Assembly: GCA_002102225.1 (NCBI GenBank) | Contig: LQPB01000039.1 | Location: forward strand, 1-42,725 | Reading direction: 5' to 3' | Length of the DNA stretch: 42,725 nucleotides | DNA from: Mycobacterium interjectum | GTDB taxonomy: Bacteria; Actinomycetota; Actinomycetes; Mycobacteriales; Mycobacteriaceae | Shown here: in pieces, positions 1 through 11,600 of the stretch | Layout of the letters: the number at the start of each line of letters is the position of its first letter | Position numbering within the stretch: the first letter of the stretch is position 1 | The notes under the pieces: generated by a model | Databases searched by the model: none | Told to the model about the DNA's origin: nothing | The model's input: only the letters and a program-made list of their open reading frames with translations | Program-made: the position numbers and the translations under genes

Positions 1-810
1 CCCCCCCCGGCCCCCAAAAAAACCCCCCCCCCCCCCGCCGCCCCCGCCGTTACCGCCATTCACACCGGAGATGTTGGAGTTCCAGCCGGCCCCGCCGGCT
101 CCCCCGTCGCCCACCCAGATGGCCGCCCCGCCGGTCCCACCGACCCCGGGGGCCACACCGATCGCACCGGGGCCACCGGTTCCGCCGGCGCCGCCGATCC
201 CGATGAGCCCGGCCTGCCCGCCGTTACCGCCATTGACACCGGCGACGGTGGAATTCCAGCCGTTGCCGCCATTGCCCATGAACAGGCCGCCGTTCTGGCC
301 GTTCGGGCTGGCCTGCGTCCCATTGGCACCGTTGTAGAACAGCGGCTGTCCCAGGAATGTCTCGCTGGTCTGATTCAGCTGATACATCACCGTCGCCAGC
401 GGTTCCGTCGGAGGCGGCAGGGATCCCGTGGACGCCTCCGCCACCGCGTTCGCGAAGATCTGCATCGGCGATTGAAAAGCCGCCGCGGGCGCCGCAAGCG
501 AGCGCCCTGACCCACTCAACAGCGACGCATTCGTCGCCTCGGCAGCCGAATACGCGCCCCCCGACCCGGTCAACGCCTGTACGAACTGGGCGTGAAGGGC
601 TGCGGCCTGGTTGCTGAGCGCCTGAAACTCCGTGCCGACACGCGAAAACACCGAAGCGACGGCCGCCGACACCTCGTCATCGGCGGCGGCCGCCATCGCG
701 GTGGTCGGGGCGGCCACCGCCGAGCGCGCGGCATCGAGCGACGACCCGATGGCCGCCACCTCCGCCGCCGCCGCCGCCAAAGCGTCCGGCGCCGCGATCA
801 AATACGACAC
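1..810 (-). CDS. PE_PGRS family protein, 5' part only
   Basis: This is a PE family protein with a PGRS C-terminal tail, usually cell-surface or exported through type VII secretion in mycobacteria. Translation from GTG at 810 gives the classic PE start (M-S-Y-L-I-A-A-P-D-A-L) followed by an Ala-rich helical hairpin of about 95 residues. A linker follows with PLFYNGANGT near residue 150, then Gly-Gly-Asn/Ala repeats (NGGNGG, GGAGGTGG) to the window edge. A GGAGGT ribosome site lies five bases before the GTG. The gene runs off the window, so its 3' end is missing. The last ~40 bases are pure C/A homopolymers on the given strand and look like a low-quality contig end inside the PGRS repeats. It is transcribed away from the biosynthetic locus and is probably unrelated to it. 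Family assignment is secure; its specific role is unknown. Confidence 0.93.
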   Translation of the reverse strand, partial: MSYLIAAPDALAAAAAEVAAIGSSLDAARSAVAAPTTAMAAAADDEVSAAVASVFSRVGTEFQALSNQAAALHAQFVQALTGSGGAYSAAEATNASLLSGSGRSLAAPAAAFQSPMQIFANAVAEASTGSLPPPTEPLATVMYQLNQTSETFLGQPLFYNGANGTQASPNGQNGGLFMGNGGNGWNSTVAGVNGGNGGQAGLIGIGGAGGTGGPGAIGVAPGVGGTGGAAIWVGDGGAGGAGWNSNISGVNGGNGGGGGGGGGFFGGRGG

Positions 811-1405
811 TGCTGACCTCCGCAGACCGTCGGGGTGATACATCCGCCGTCACGGTCACAATCACTAGCGAGTGAAAACCTATCCCGTTACACATCTGTA
901 TAACTACAGTTTCGCCAAATTTCGTTGCCGGCCCCCGCCGCCAGGGCAGCCCAGGACAGCACCACCAAGCAGCGCGCTCCGGACCGCGCCCCGTCGCCGT
1001 TCTCGCCGCGACAGGTTGGCTTGCGAGCGCCCGAGCAATGGGCACGAGGCTGACTTCGGGGGCGACGAGCAATTACCGATACATTCCGATTGGGATTAAA
1101 GCTGTACGGAATCCAAAACAGGCATTCTCAGCATTGCCGCCCCTTCCGGAACCGCCGACCGACCGAGCCGCGTGACGACCAGAATCCTTGCCTGCCAAGT
1201 AGATTCGATCCGCGATCCATGCCGCGGCACGGGCGCAAACAGATTATTAACGAACCTCTTTATACACACGTTTAATGAGGCGACGTTTCACTCAGGACGA
1301 TCACTGCAAGCGGTTTCATACCGAAAATTTATGGGTACCGACATTGGCGTGGCCCATAATTGGGGAGCGGGCGTGAGTCGGTCATGCCACGCGATTGGGG
1401 GGACA
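811..1405. other. Intergenic region upstream of PE_PGRS
   Basis: No convincing gene is visible here. Two patches, about 846-915 and 1230-1340, are clearly richer in A+T than the surrounding DNA. The first lies directly upstream of the PE_PGRS gene and probably holds its promoter and 5' leader. I saw no tRNA, no inverted-repeat array and no insertion-sequence ends. Open frames crossing this stretch lack coding-like codon use. Confidence 0.5.
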
Positions 1406-1684
1406 GTGACCGAGGGCGACTTCGAGGCCGCCGTGGGCGCGGCCGCACAGGATGCGGTGTGGAAAACGCAACATCCGCTGACCCATCACCTGGCAGAGGA
1501 TGACCCGCGCCGGGCGGAGTACCTGCGCGAGTATCAAATGTCGGTCGGGCGGCAGGTGCTCAAGGCGATCGAGAGCCTGCGACGTGACGCTGCAAGCCAC
1601 CAAGGACCCACGGAACGCGCCCCCGAGGTACCGCCGAACGCCGATTGTTATTCCGGCGGGGCGCGTGCCGCGCGCGTGCCTTGA
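1406..1684 (+). CDS. Small hypothetical protein (92 aa)
   Basis: I do not recognise this product. The frame opens at GTG 1406 (G-rich ribosome-site-like GGGGGGA just upstream) and ends at TGA 1684. The first ~65 residues look like a real protein: acidic start (VTEGDFEAAV), a DDPRRAEYLREY segment and a predicted amphipathic helix around VGRQVLKAIESL. Codons in this part strongly prefer G or C at the third position, as in mycobacterial genes. The last ~25 residues are Pro/Ala/Arg-rich and less convincing, so the gene may be decayed at its 3' end. An in-frame ATG at 1331 is a possible but less likely start. No signal peptide or membrane helix is visible. It is isolated from the biosynthetic genes. 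Confidence 0.4.
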   Translation: MTEGDFEAAVGAAAQDAVWKTQHPLTHHLAEDDPRRAEYLREYQMSVGRQVLKAIESLRRDAASHQGPTERAPEVPPNADCYSGGARAARVP

Positions 1685-1985
1685 GCCCCGCGATGATCGC
1701 CTCGTCGCTCAACTAGCTCGTCGCTGGCATTAACCGCCGGCTACGGCTGGGCGTTCACCCCCGTCGCTTTCGCAAGGGCTGCTGCGAGAACGGCCACGAA
1801 GCCGCGGATGCCGATCCTCGGTGATCTGGCGCCAGCCCGATGGATGCCGCCGAGATCGCCAGTTCGCGGCGCGCCCGGCCAAGCGAACGGTCCCGCGCGC
1901 GGCATTCGCGCACATCCCCCGGTAGGCGGCGGTAGTTTCAGTCCTGCGCCTCTGTTAGGGCCGCAGGACGGACGAAGGAGCATGG
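1685..1985. other. Intergenic gap before the ICMT-like gene
   Basis: No supported gene is visible. A minus-strand frame at about 1741-1860 encodes a short Ala/Val-rich stretch that could be a gene remnant, but it has no usable start context and I cannot assign it. The right end contains the GGAG ribosome site (1977-1980) of the following methyltransferase gene. Confidence 0.4.
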
Positions 1986-2660
1986 GTGAAAACCGTTCCT
2001 AAGATGTTGGTTTTTGGGCTCGTCGAGCTCGTCGTTTTCGGCGCTATGCTGTTTTTTCCGGCGGGCACGTTCAATTACTGGCAGGCATGGGTTTTCCTTG
2101 TGGTGGTCGGAATCTCGGCCTGGATCCCCGCCGTGTACCTGCTGCGGATGAATCCCGCTGCGCTCGAGGCCCGGATGCGCGGCGGGCCGGCGGCCGAAGC
2201 ACGGATGGCGCAGCGGGTCATCATTGCCGGCCTGTATGTGTCGCTGGCGGCGATGGTTGTGGTGAGCGCCCTCGACCATCGCTTCGGCTGGTCGCCGGTG
2301 CCGACGGCGGTGTGCGTGGTCGGGGATGTTTTGGTCGCCATCGGACTGGGTGTGGTGGCGCTGGTGATCATTCAGAACAGCTACGCCTCCGCGACCGTTC
2401 AGGTGCAGGCGGACCAAAAGGTCGTCTCCAGCGGGCTGTATGGGCTGGTGCGGCACCCGATGTACACCGGCAACGTGATCATGATGGTCGGCATCCCCCT
2501 TGCCCTCGGTTCCTACTGGGGACTGGTGTTCGTCGTTCCCGGCCTGCTGGTGCTCGCCTCGCGCATCCGCGACGAGGAGAAGCTGCTCCAAAAAGAGTTG
2601 GACGGATACCTCGAGTACACGCGGAAGGTTCGCTATCGCCTGGTGCCGTCCATGTGGTAG
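1986..2660 (+). CDS. ICMT/PEMT-family integral membrane methyltransferase
   Basis: This is a polytopic membrane protein of 224 aa, resembling isoprenylcysteine carboxyl methyltransferase and phospholipid N-methyltransferase relatives. These enzymes use S-adenosylmethionine at the membrane surface. Helices are visible at about residues 5-25, 32-52, 80-100, 113-132 and 165-190. The family hallmark is the RHPMYTGN motif near residue 155, followed after the last helices by the EEKLLQKEL...Y..Y....R..LVPSMW tail. GTG 1986 is chosen because GGAG lies five bases upstream; the ATG at 1982 is out of frame and stops at once. The gene is convergent with the NRPS operon and separated from it by only 35 bp. 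The substrate is unknown. A role in the lipopeptide pathway, for example C-terminal carboxyl methylation, is speculation from position alone. Confidence 0.85.
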   Translation: MKTVPKMLVFGLVELVVFGAMLFFPAGTFNYWQAWVFLVVVGISAWIPAVYLLRMNPAALEARMRGGPAAEARMAQRVIIAGLYVSLAAMVVVSALDHRFGWSPVPTAVCVVGDVLVAIGLGVVALVIIQNSYASATVQVQADQKVVSSGLYGLVRHPMYTGNVIMMVGIPLALGSYWGLVFVVPGLLVLASRIRDEEKLLQKELDGYLEYTRKVRYRLVPSMW

Positions 2661-2663
2661 CGA

Positions 2664-2678
2664 CCGCACGCTGTGCGG
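2664..2678. terminator. Possible bidirectional terminator hairpin
   Basis: A perfect 6-bp inverted repeat, CCGCAC-GCT-GTGCGG, lies in the 35-bp gap between the stop of the ICMT-like gene and the stop of NRPS-2, which converge here. AAAA follows on the plus strand, but there is no strong U-tract, as is usual in mycobacteria. The position supports a terminator shared by both genes; the hairpin is short. Confidence 0.45.
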
Positions 2679-2695
2679 AAAATCGCTACGCGGTT

Positions 2696-5600
2696 CTAGA
2701 GATCCGGGATGACGGGAACTTCTTCGACCGAGCGGGCGTGTCCACCCAACCGCTGGCCCAGGCGCCGCACGGACGGGGCCTCGAATAATTCGGTCACCTC
2801 GAGGTTGGCGTCCAGGGCCGTGTTGATCGTGGCGGTGGCTCGCATCGCGGCAAGGGAGTCCCCGCCGAGGTCGAAAAACGACTCGTCGACTCCGACGCGG
2901 TCCACGCCGAGCACCTGCGTGTAGATGCCGGTCAAGATCTGCTCGACCAGGCTGGTCGGGGCGTGGTTCTCGCCGTTGTGGTGTTCGGGTCCCGACGCCA
3001 CCGGGGGTGCGGGACGCGCCGGCGACCGGTCGGGGCGCGCGTGCTTGCCCTCGTCTTCCTCATCGACCGACGACAGCGGTCGCGTCGGGTCGGTGGTCAT
3101 GGCGACCAACGTCTCCTTGAACCGCTCGATGAGCGCCTCGATGTCGGCGGGGTCGAAAACGTCCGCGCGGAATTGGACGTGCAGCTCCAATTCGCGGCCC
3201 GGCACCGCTTGGACCGTAAGCGGGTAGTGGTAGTAGTCGCGGTTGCTGATCTCGGTGATGGCCAACCCGTCGCTCCCCGACAACGCGGTGGCATCCGCCG
3301 GGTAATTCTCGTACACGAAAACGGTGTCGAAGAGTCTTGCGTGGCCGGTGGCACGGTGGATCTCGCTCAGCGCCAGGTGCTGGTGGTCCAGGGTGCGGTT
3401 GTGATCGCGCTGCAGTTGATCGAGCAGGTCGGTGGCGGTTGTCCCGCCGGCGATGTTCGCCCGCACCGGCACCGTGTTGATGAACAGCCCCACCATCGAG
3501 TCCGCGCCCGGCACCTCGGCGGGCCGCCCGGAGACCACCGCGCCGAAGGCGACGTCGCGCTGGCCGGTCAGCCACATCAGCAGCTGCGCCCAGGCGGCCT
3601 GCAGCACCGTGCTCACGGTGGTGTGGCGCGCCCGCGCCAACTCGCCGAGCGCCCGCGTGGTCGGCTCGGGCACCCGGAACGACGCCACGCCCCGCCGCCC
3701 CAGCCCGAACCAATCCGGCGGCCCGACCAGTGTGGGGGCGGCAAAACCGGCGAACATCTCCCGCCACACCGCGCGGGCGCCGTCCAGGTCACGCGCCGCC
3801 AGCCAGGACACAAACCTGCGGTACGACCCGGCCGCGGGCAGCCGCTGGCCGTAGTAGCTGGCGAACAATTCGCCCAGCAGGATGCGCAGCGACCACCCGT
3901 CGAGCACGATGTGGTGATTCGTCAGCACGAACCGGTGCCGGTCTTCGGCGGTGCGGATCAGGGCGACCCGCAACGCCGGATGGTCGGCCAGGTCGTAGAC
4001 CGCCGCGCGCTCGGCCGCGCAGATCTGCTGGATCTGCTCGTCGAGGTCCGCATCCCCCTCGCTGAGATCGAGATACCGCCAGGGCACCACGGGGTCCGCC
4101 GGGATGATCTGCACCGGCTGGTCGAACCGGGCGCTGAAGCGGGCAGCCAGGTTGGGGTGGCGGGCGACCACCGTGTGCACGGCGTCGCGCAGGCGGTGCT
4201 GGTCGAGCCGACCGCTCAGCGTGACCTCGAGCTGCACCGCATACACGTCGTCGCCACCTTGGGCGGTGCTGGCGTGAAACAGCAGCCCCTGCTGCAGGGG
4301 GGTCAGCGGCAGCACGTCGGCGATGCGGTATTGCCGTGCCAGCTCGTCGATCTGCAGCTGGCTCAGCCTGGCGGGCGCGATGTCCGACGGCGTCAACCCG
4401 CCCCCGCCGCCGCGCACATGGGCGCAGATCCCGGCCAGCGCGTCGAACCACAACCGGCTCAGCCGGCTGACCTGCGCCTGATCCAGCGCCGACGGCGCCC
4501 ACGTCCAGCCCGCGCGCAGGCGCGGGCCGGTGGCGGCGTCCAGGGTGCCGGCGTTGAGCTCCACGGTGTGCATCAGCGGCATCGGGGTGGCCGCGGCGAC
4601 GCCGGTCACCGCCCAGCCGTCCTGGCGGATCTCCCATATGTCGCCGGACACCTCGGTTGCCGCGGCGCCCAGCCGCCCCAGGTAGTTGAACCCGATCGTC
4701 GGGTCGGGCCCCTCCAGGTCGACGTCACTGTTCAGGTAGCGCAGCAGGCCGTAGGTCAGTCCGTCCGGTAGGGCCCGCAGCTGCTCTTTGGCGTCTTTGA
4801 TCACGGCCCCGAGGCCCGCCCCACCGGCCAGTACCTGGGCCCAGTCCAGCCCGCCCACCGCCAGCGCCACCGGATACTTGGTGGTGAACCACCCCACCGT
4901 GCGCGACAGGTCGACGCTGGGGTCCAGCTCCTCCTGGCGTCCGTGACCCTCCGCATCGATCACGATCGGCGCGGCACCACTCCCCAGGAACTCGGCGCAC
5001 GCCAGCGCGAACGCGATCAACAGGATCTCGTGGATGCCGGCATGGAACGCCGCCGGCACCTCACCGAGCAGCATCCGGGTCGTCTCGGCGTCCAGCTCCA
5101 CCGACAGGTTCCCGGCGGTCGCATAGGTGTCGACCGCCGGCCGCACCGCCGGCAACTCCGCGGGCAGCGCGGTGATCCGCCGCCATGCCGGCGTCTGCTG
5201 CACAACCTCGGGGCGGCCGGCGTGCTCGGCCAGCAGCGCCGCCCACCGGGCGAACGACGTCCTCGGCGCCGGCAACACGACCTGCTGCCCGCCGCGGTGC
5301 TGCGCCCACGCGAGGTTGAGGTCCTCGAGCAGGATCCGCCAGGACACCCCGTCGACCGCCAGATGGTGAACGATCAACAGCAACTGGCCGGTCGGGGCCG
5401 CCCACAGCGCGCTCAGCATCACCCCGGCGGCCGGGTTCAACCGCGATCGCGCCGCCACCACCGCGTCGTCGGACAGCACGTCCACGGTTTGGAGGCACCC
5501 GCGCGCGTCCACCGAACCGGGTTCGGGCACCGTCACCGACCACCCGTCGGCGCCGTCTGTGTTGTTGCTGTCGACGCGCAGCCGCAACGTCGCGTGCCGA

Positions 5601-8600
5601 TCGAGCAAGGCCTGCAACACCGCCACCACGTCGGACGAGGTCACCCCCACCGGGGCCTGCACCAGGACGGTCTGGTTGAACTCCGCCACCGGGCCCTGGA
5701 CGCTCTGCAGCCAGCGCATGATCGGGGTGGCCACCACCGCGCCGACGCCCTCGTCGATCACCTCGGCGTCGTCGGCGACCACGCCGACCACCCGGGCGAG
5801 CTTTGCCACGGTCTGCTCGACGAAGATGTCACGCGGCCGGCACACCACGCCGGCGGCGCGCGCCCGCGCCACCACCTGCATCGACAGGATGCTGTCCCCG
5901 CCGAGCTCGAAGAACGACTCCTCGACCCCGACCCGCTCCAGCCCCAGCACCTGGGCGTAGATGCCGGCCAGGATCTCCTCGACCGCGTCGGCGGGGGCGC
6001 GGTAGTGATCGACATCCTGATAGTCCGGCGCCGGCAGGGCGCGGGTGTCGAGTTTGCCGTTGACCGTCAGCGGCAACGCGTCCAACGCCACCACCGCGGC
6101 CGGAACCATGTAGGCGGGCAGCCGCTCGGACAGCGCGGCCCGCACCTGGGCCGGATCCACCGCCCCGGTCACGTATCCCACCAGGCGTTTGTCGCCGGGG
6201 CGGTCCTCGCGGGCGATCACCACCGCCTGGTCCACGCCGTCCAGGCCGTTCAACGTCGCCTGGATCTCGCCCAGCTCGATGCGATAGCCGCGGATCTTGA
6301 CCTGTTCATCGGCGCGCCCCATGTAGCGCAGCTGCCCGTCAGCGCCCCAGCACATCAGGTCGCCGGTGCGATACATGCGCGCTCCCGCGCCGCCGAACGG
6401 GCAGGCGACGAACCGCGTCCCGGTCAGACCCGCGCGGCCGACGTACCCGTGCGCCAACCCGGCGCCCGCGACGTACAACTCGCCGACCACACCGGGGGGC
6501 ACGGGCCGCAACGACTTGTCGAGCACAAAGAAACCGAGGTGGGCCAGCGGCACCCCGATGGGGCTGACGAGGGTGTCGACGTCCCCCGCGACGATCTCCC
6601 GGAACGAGGCGTGCACGGTCGTCTCGGTGATGCCGTACATGTTGATCAGCCGGGGCCGGGCCGGGTGACTGTCCAGCCACGCGCGCAGGCGCTGCGGTTC
6701 CAGCGCTTCGCCGCCGAACACCACCGCCTCCAGTTCCAGCCGAGCACCCAGCTCGGGCTGCAACGCATCGGCGGCCTGCAAGGCATAAAACGCCGACGGG
6801 GTCTGGCTCAAGATGCCGACCCGCTCCGCGACCAGCAGCGCGTGCAAGTCTTCGGGCGAGCGCACCACCGCGTCGGGGACCATCACCACGCGCCCGCCGT
6901 ACAGCAGCGCGCCCCAGATCTCCCACACCGAGAAGTCGAACGCCAACGAATGGCACTGGGTCCACACCCGTCCGGCGAGCTCCATGTCGCCGGCCAGCGT
7001 CGCAAGCAGCCGGGTGACGTTGCGATGCGGGACCGCCACCCCTTTGGGGGTGCCGGTCGTGCCCGAGGTGTAGATGATGTAGGCGACGTCGTCCGGGCAC
7101 GCCGCCGACATCGCGATGCCGGGCTGGCGGTGAACAGCGTCATCGTTGATGTCGATGACCAGCAGCGCGCGCCCCTCCAACCGCGGGCGGTATTCCGCGG
7201 TGGTGATCGCGGCGATCGGCGCGGCGTCGTCGAGCACGAACTGCATGCGTGCCGCCGGTACGGCCGGGTCGATCGGCACATAGGCCGCGCCCGTCTTGAC
7301 CACCGCCAGGATCGCCACCACGGCGTCGGCCGACCGCGGCAACAACAGCGCCACGCGCCGTCCGGGTCCCACGCCTTCATCGGCCAACAGCTGCGCCAAC
7401 CTGTTGGCCGCCTCGTCCAGCTCCCGGTAGGTCATCGACACGCCGTCGAAGGTCACCGCCGCGGCGTCAGGCACACGCGCCACCTGCTGGGCGAACACAT
7501 CCGGAATCGATACCGGCGGGCTGACCGGCTTCGCCAACGCCGCCCGGTTGCCCCACTCCTCCAGCCGGTCCCGCTCGACCTCGTCGAGCACGCCGATGGA
7601 CGACAGTCGCCGGGTCGGGTCGGAGGTCATCGCGACCAGCACGCGCTGCAGACGCTCAATCAGTGTTTCGATGCTGGCCGCGTCGAACACATCGGTGCGA
7701 AACTCCACCGACCCGGCGATGCCGGCCGGCTCACCGTCCTCATTGAGGTGTTCTTCCAGCGCAAACGCCAAGTCCATGCGGGCGGTGCCGGTGTCCACCG
7801 GCAGCTGGGTCAGCTCGAGGTCTCCCAACGCCAACTCGACATCGTCGTCGATGCCGTGCAGGGTCCGCCAAGCCAGCATCACCTGAACCAGCGGGTGATG
7901 GGTCAGCGATCGCGTGGGATTGAGCCGCTCGACGACCACTTCGAAGGGCACGTCTTGGTGCTCGTAGGCGGCGAGGCTGCGTGCGCGCACCTGAGCGAGC
8001 AGGTCGGCGACGCTGGGGTCGCCGGTCAGGTCGACGCGCAACACCAACGTGTTGACGAAGAAACCGACCAACTCGTCCAGCGCGGGGTCACGGCGCCCAC
8101 CGATGGGGAAGCCAACCGCCACATCGGAACTCGCGCTCAACTTGGCCAGCAGCACGGCCAGCGCCGTCTGCATCACCATGAAATTGGTCGAGTTGTGTTC
8201 GCGGGCCACCCGGGCGACCTGCCGGTGCAACTCGGCGGGCCAACCCACCAGCACGGCGGCGCCCCGCTGATCGGCCACCGGCGGGTAGGGCCGGTCGGTG
8301 GGGAGCTCCAGCCGCTCGGGCATCCCCTCCAGGGCCCGCTGCCAGTACGCCAGCTGCGCGGCGATGGGGCTGTCGCCATCGCTGAGATCGCCGAACTGGG
8401 CGCGCTGCCAGAGCGTGTAATCGACGTACTGCACCGGCAGCGGCGACCAACCGGGAGCTTGCCCCGCACATCGGCTGGCGTAGGCCACGGCCATATCACG
8501 CACCAGCGGGTCGATCGACAAGCCGTCGGCGGCGATGTGATGCACCACGGCGACCAGCACGTGTTCGTCGTCGGCGACGCGGAAAAGCTTGGCACGCAAT

Positions 8601-11600
8601 GGGATCTCGGCCGCCAGGTCAAAGCTGTGACGCGCCGTCTCCTCGATGGCCTCCTGCAGCCGGCCCGGCGACCATGCCGTCGCGTCGATGACGTCCCACG
8701 CGAAGTCGGCCCGGTCGGCGGCCAGCACCAGCTGCTGCGGTATCCCGTCGGGGGCGGCGAACAGCGTACGCAGGCTTTCATGGCGGGCCACCACGTCGGC
8801 CAGCGCCGCGCAAAACGCGTCGGCATCCAGCCGCCCGCGCAGCCGCAGCGCCACCGCCAGGTTGTACACCGGTGACGGCCCCTGCAACTGGTCGATGAAC
8901 CACAACCGGTTCTGGGCGAACGACAACGGAATCACCGCGGGCCGCTCGACGGCCATCAACGGCTCCAGGCCGCCCTCACCGCCGTGGATGCGCGTCGCCA
9001 ACTGGGCCACCGTCGGCGCCTCGAACACGGCGCGCACCGCGACGCCGGCGCCCAGGCCGGTATTGATCGCGGCGATCAGACGCATCGCCGACAGCGAATC
9101 GCCACCCAGGTCGAAAAACGAGTCGTCCACCCCGACCCGTTCCACGCCCAGCACCTGGGCGTAGATGCCGGCCAGGATCTCCTCGGTCGGGTTGGTCGGT
9201 GCGCGGTAGCTATCGGTGGCCTCATATCCCGGGGCCGGCAGCGCCCTGGCGTCGAGCTTGCCGTTGACCGTCAACGGCAGCGCCGCCAAGCCCACCACCG
9301 CGGCGGGAACCATGTACGCCGGCAGCCGCTCGGCCAGCGCGGACCGCACCGCGGCCGGATCGGCGGTCCCGGTGATGTACCCCACCAGACGCTTGTCGCC
9401 GGGGCGGTCCTCGCGAGCGACCACCACCGCCTGCTCCACGCCGTCGCACGCGGCCAGCGCGGCCCGGACTTCGCCCGGTTCGATGCGATAGCCGCGAATC
9501 TTGACCTGCTCGTCGGCGCGGCCCAGGTATTGCAGCTGACCATCGGCGCGCCACCGCACCAGGTCGCCGGTGCGATACATGCGGGTTCCGGGCGCGTCCG
9601 CGCCGGCGAACGGGCAGGCCACGAACCGCGAGGCGGTCAACCCGGTCCGGCCGACGTATCCGACGCCCACCCCCCGGCCGGCCACATACAGCTCCCCGAC
9701 CACGCCGACCGGCACCCGCCGCAACGACTCGTCGAGGACGAACAGCGCCGCCGTCGACACCGGCGCACCGATCGGAGCCGGCCCCGACCCCGGTCGCAAC
9801 GGCGCGCTCATCGAGGCGTACACCGTGGCCTCGGTGGGGCCGTAGGCGTTGATCACCACCCGCCCGGGCGCCCACTGGTCCACCACCTCGGCCGGGCAAG
9901 CCTCACCGCCGAGCAGTAACGCCTCCGACTCCAGCCGTTGCGGGGACAGTGCGGCCACGGCCGACGGGGTCTGGGTGAGCACGTTGACCCGCTCACGGGC
10001 CAGCAGGTCGTGGAAGTCGTCCGGCGAGGCGACGACCGACGGCGGCACCACCACCAGCCGCCCGCCGCCCAGCAGCGCGGCCCAGATCTCCCACACCGAG
10101 AAGTCGAACGCGTACGAGTGGCATTGCGTCCACACCTGGGCCGCCGGCAACGGCGTGGGCGTTGACTGCGCCAAGTGGGCCAGGTTGCGGTGGGCGATGG
10201 CCACACCCTTGGGCGTTCCGGTGGTCCCCGAGGTGTAGATGAGGTAGGCGATGTCGTCGGCCGCCGGCGCCGGCGGCGCGGTGGCGGGTTGCTGCCCGAC
10301 GGCGGGGTCGTCAACGTCGATGACCGTCAGATTCCGCCCGTCCAGCCGGTCGGCCAGCCCGGCGCTGGTGACCGCGGCGACGGGCGCGGCGTCGTCCAGC
10401 ATGAACCCGACCCGGGCCGCCGGCAGCGCCGGGTCGATCGCCAGGTAAGCGGCGCCGGTCTTCAGCACCGCCAGCATGGCCACGACGGCCTGGGCCGACC
10501 GTTCCAGCAGCAGGGCCACACACGCACCGGGGCCCACACCGTGGCCGGACAGCAAGTGCGCGAACCGGTTTGCGGCCTCATCGAGTTCGCGGTAGGTCAT
10601 CGACCGGCCCCCGAAGGTCACCGCCGGCGCCTCGGGGGCGCGCGCGACCCGCGCGGCGAACAGCTCCGGTACCGACACCGACGGGACCCGCCCCGTCAGT
10701 ACCGCGCGGTTGCCCACCTCATCGAGGCGGGCGTGCTCGGCCTCATCGAGCAGATCCACCGACGACAGCCGACGGGCCGAATCCGCCGTCATGGCGACCA
10801 GCACCCGCTTGAGTCGCTCGACCAGCATGTCGATGCTCTCGGCGTCGAACACGTCGGTCCGGAATTCCACCGCCCCGGCGATTCCGGCGGGCTCACCCGC
10901 GTCGGTCCACGTCTCGCCGAGGGAGAACGCCAGGTCGGTGCGGGCCGTGCGGGTGTCGAGCGGCAACGGTGTGACCTGCAAGCCACCCAGGGCCAACCCG
11001 GCCGCGGGCCCAGTTGCGCCCTGGCCCTGCCCGCTCTGCCAGGCCAACATCACCTGGACCAGCGGGTGGTGGGTCAGGCTTCGGGTCGGGTTGAGCCTTT
11101 CCACCAGCACCTCGAAGGGCACGTCCTGGTGCTCGTATGCGGCCAGACTGCGCGCCCGCACCTGGGCGAGCAGTTCGGCGACGCTGGGATCACCGGCCAG
11201 ATCGACCCGCAACACCAGGGTGTTGACGAAGAAGCCCACCAGCTCGTCCAGCGCGGGGTCCGCGCGCCCGGCGATCGGAAACCCTACGGACACATCGGAA
11301 CTCGCGCTGAGCTTGGCCAGCAGCACGGCCATGGCGGCCTGCAGCACCATGAAGCTGGTGGCGTTGTGCTCGCGGGCCACCCGGGCGACCTGGCGTTGCA
11401 GCTCCGCCGGCCAGTCCACCGACACGCTCGCGCCGCGGTAGTCCGCGACCGGCGGGTAGGGCCGATCGGTGGGCAGCTGCAGGTGCTCCGGCATCCCGGC
11501 GAGGGCCTCTTGCCAGTAGGCCAGCTGCGCGGCGATGCGGCTGCCGCTGTCGCTGAGATCCCCGAGCTGCGCGCGCTGCCACAGCGTGTAGTCGGCGTAC

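Noticed and set aside
4943..8875. Very long plus-strand open frames opposite the NRPS and PKS genes (also 10175-14026, 15228-17615 and 22461-26738)
   Set aside because: They are antisense to clear megasynthase domains. Their products are His/Arg/Gln/Gly-rich without family motifs, as expected for shadows of high-GC coding DNA.
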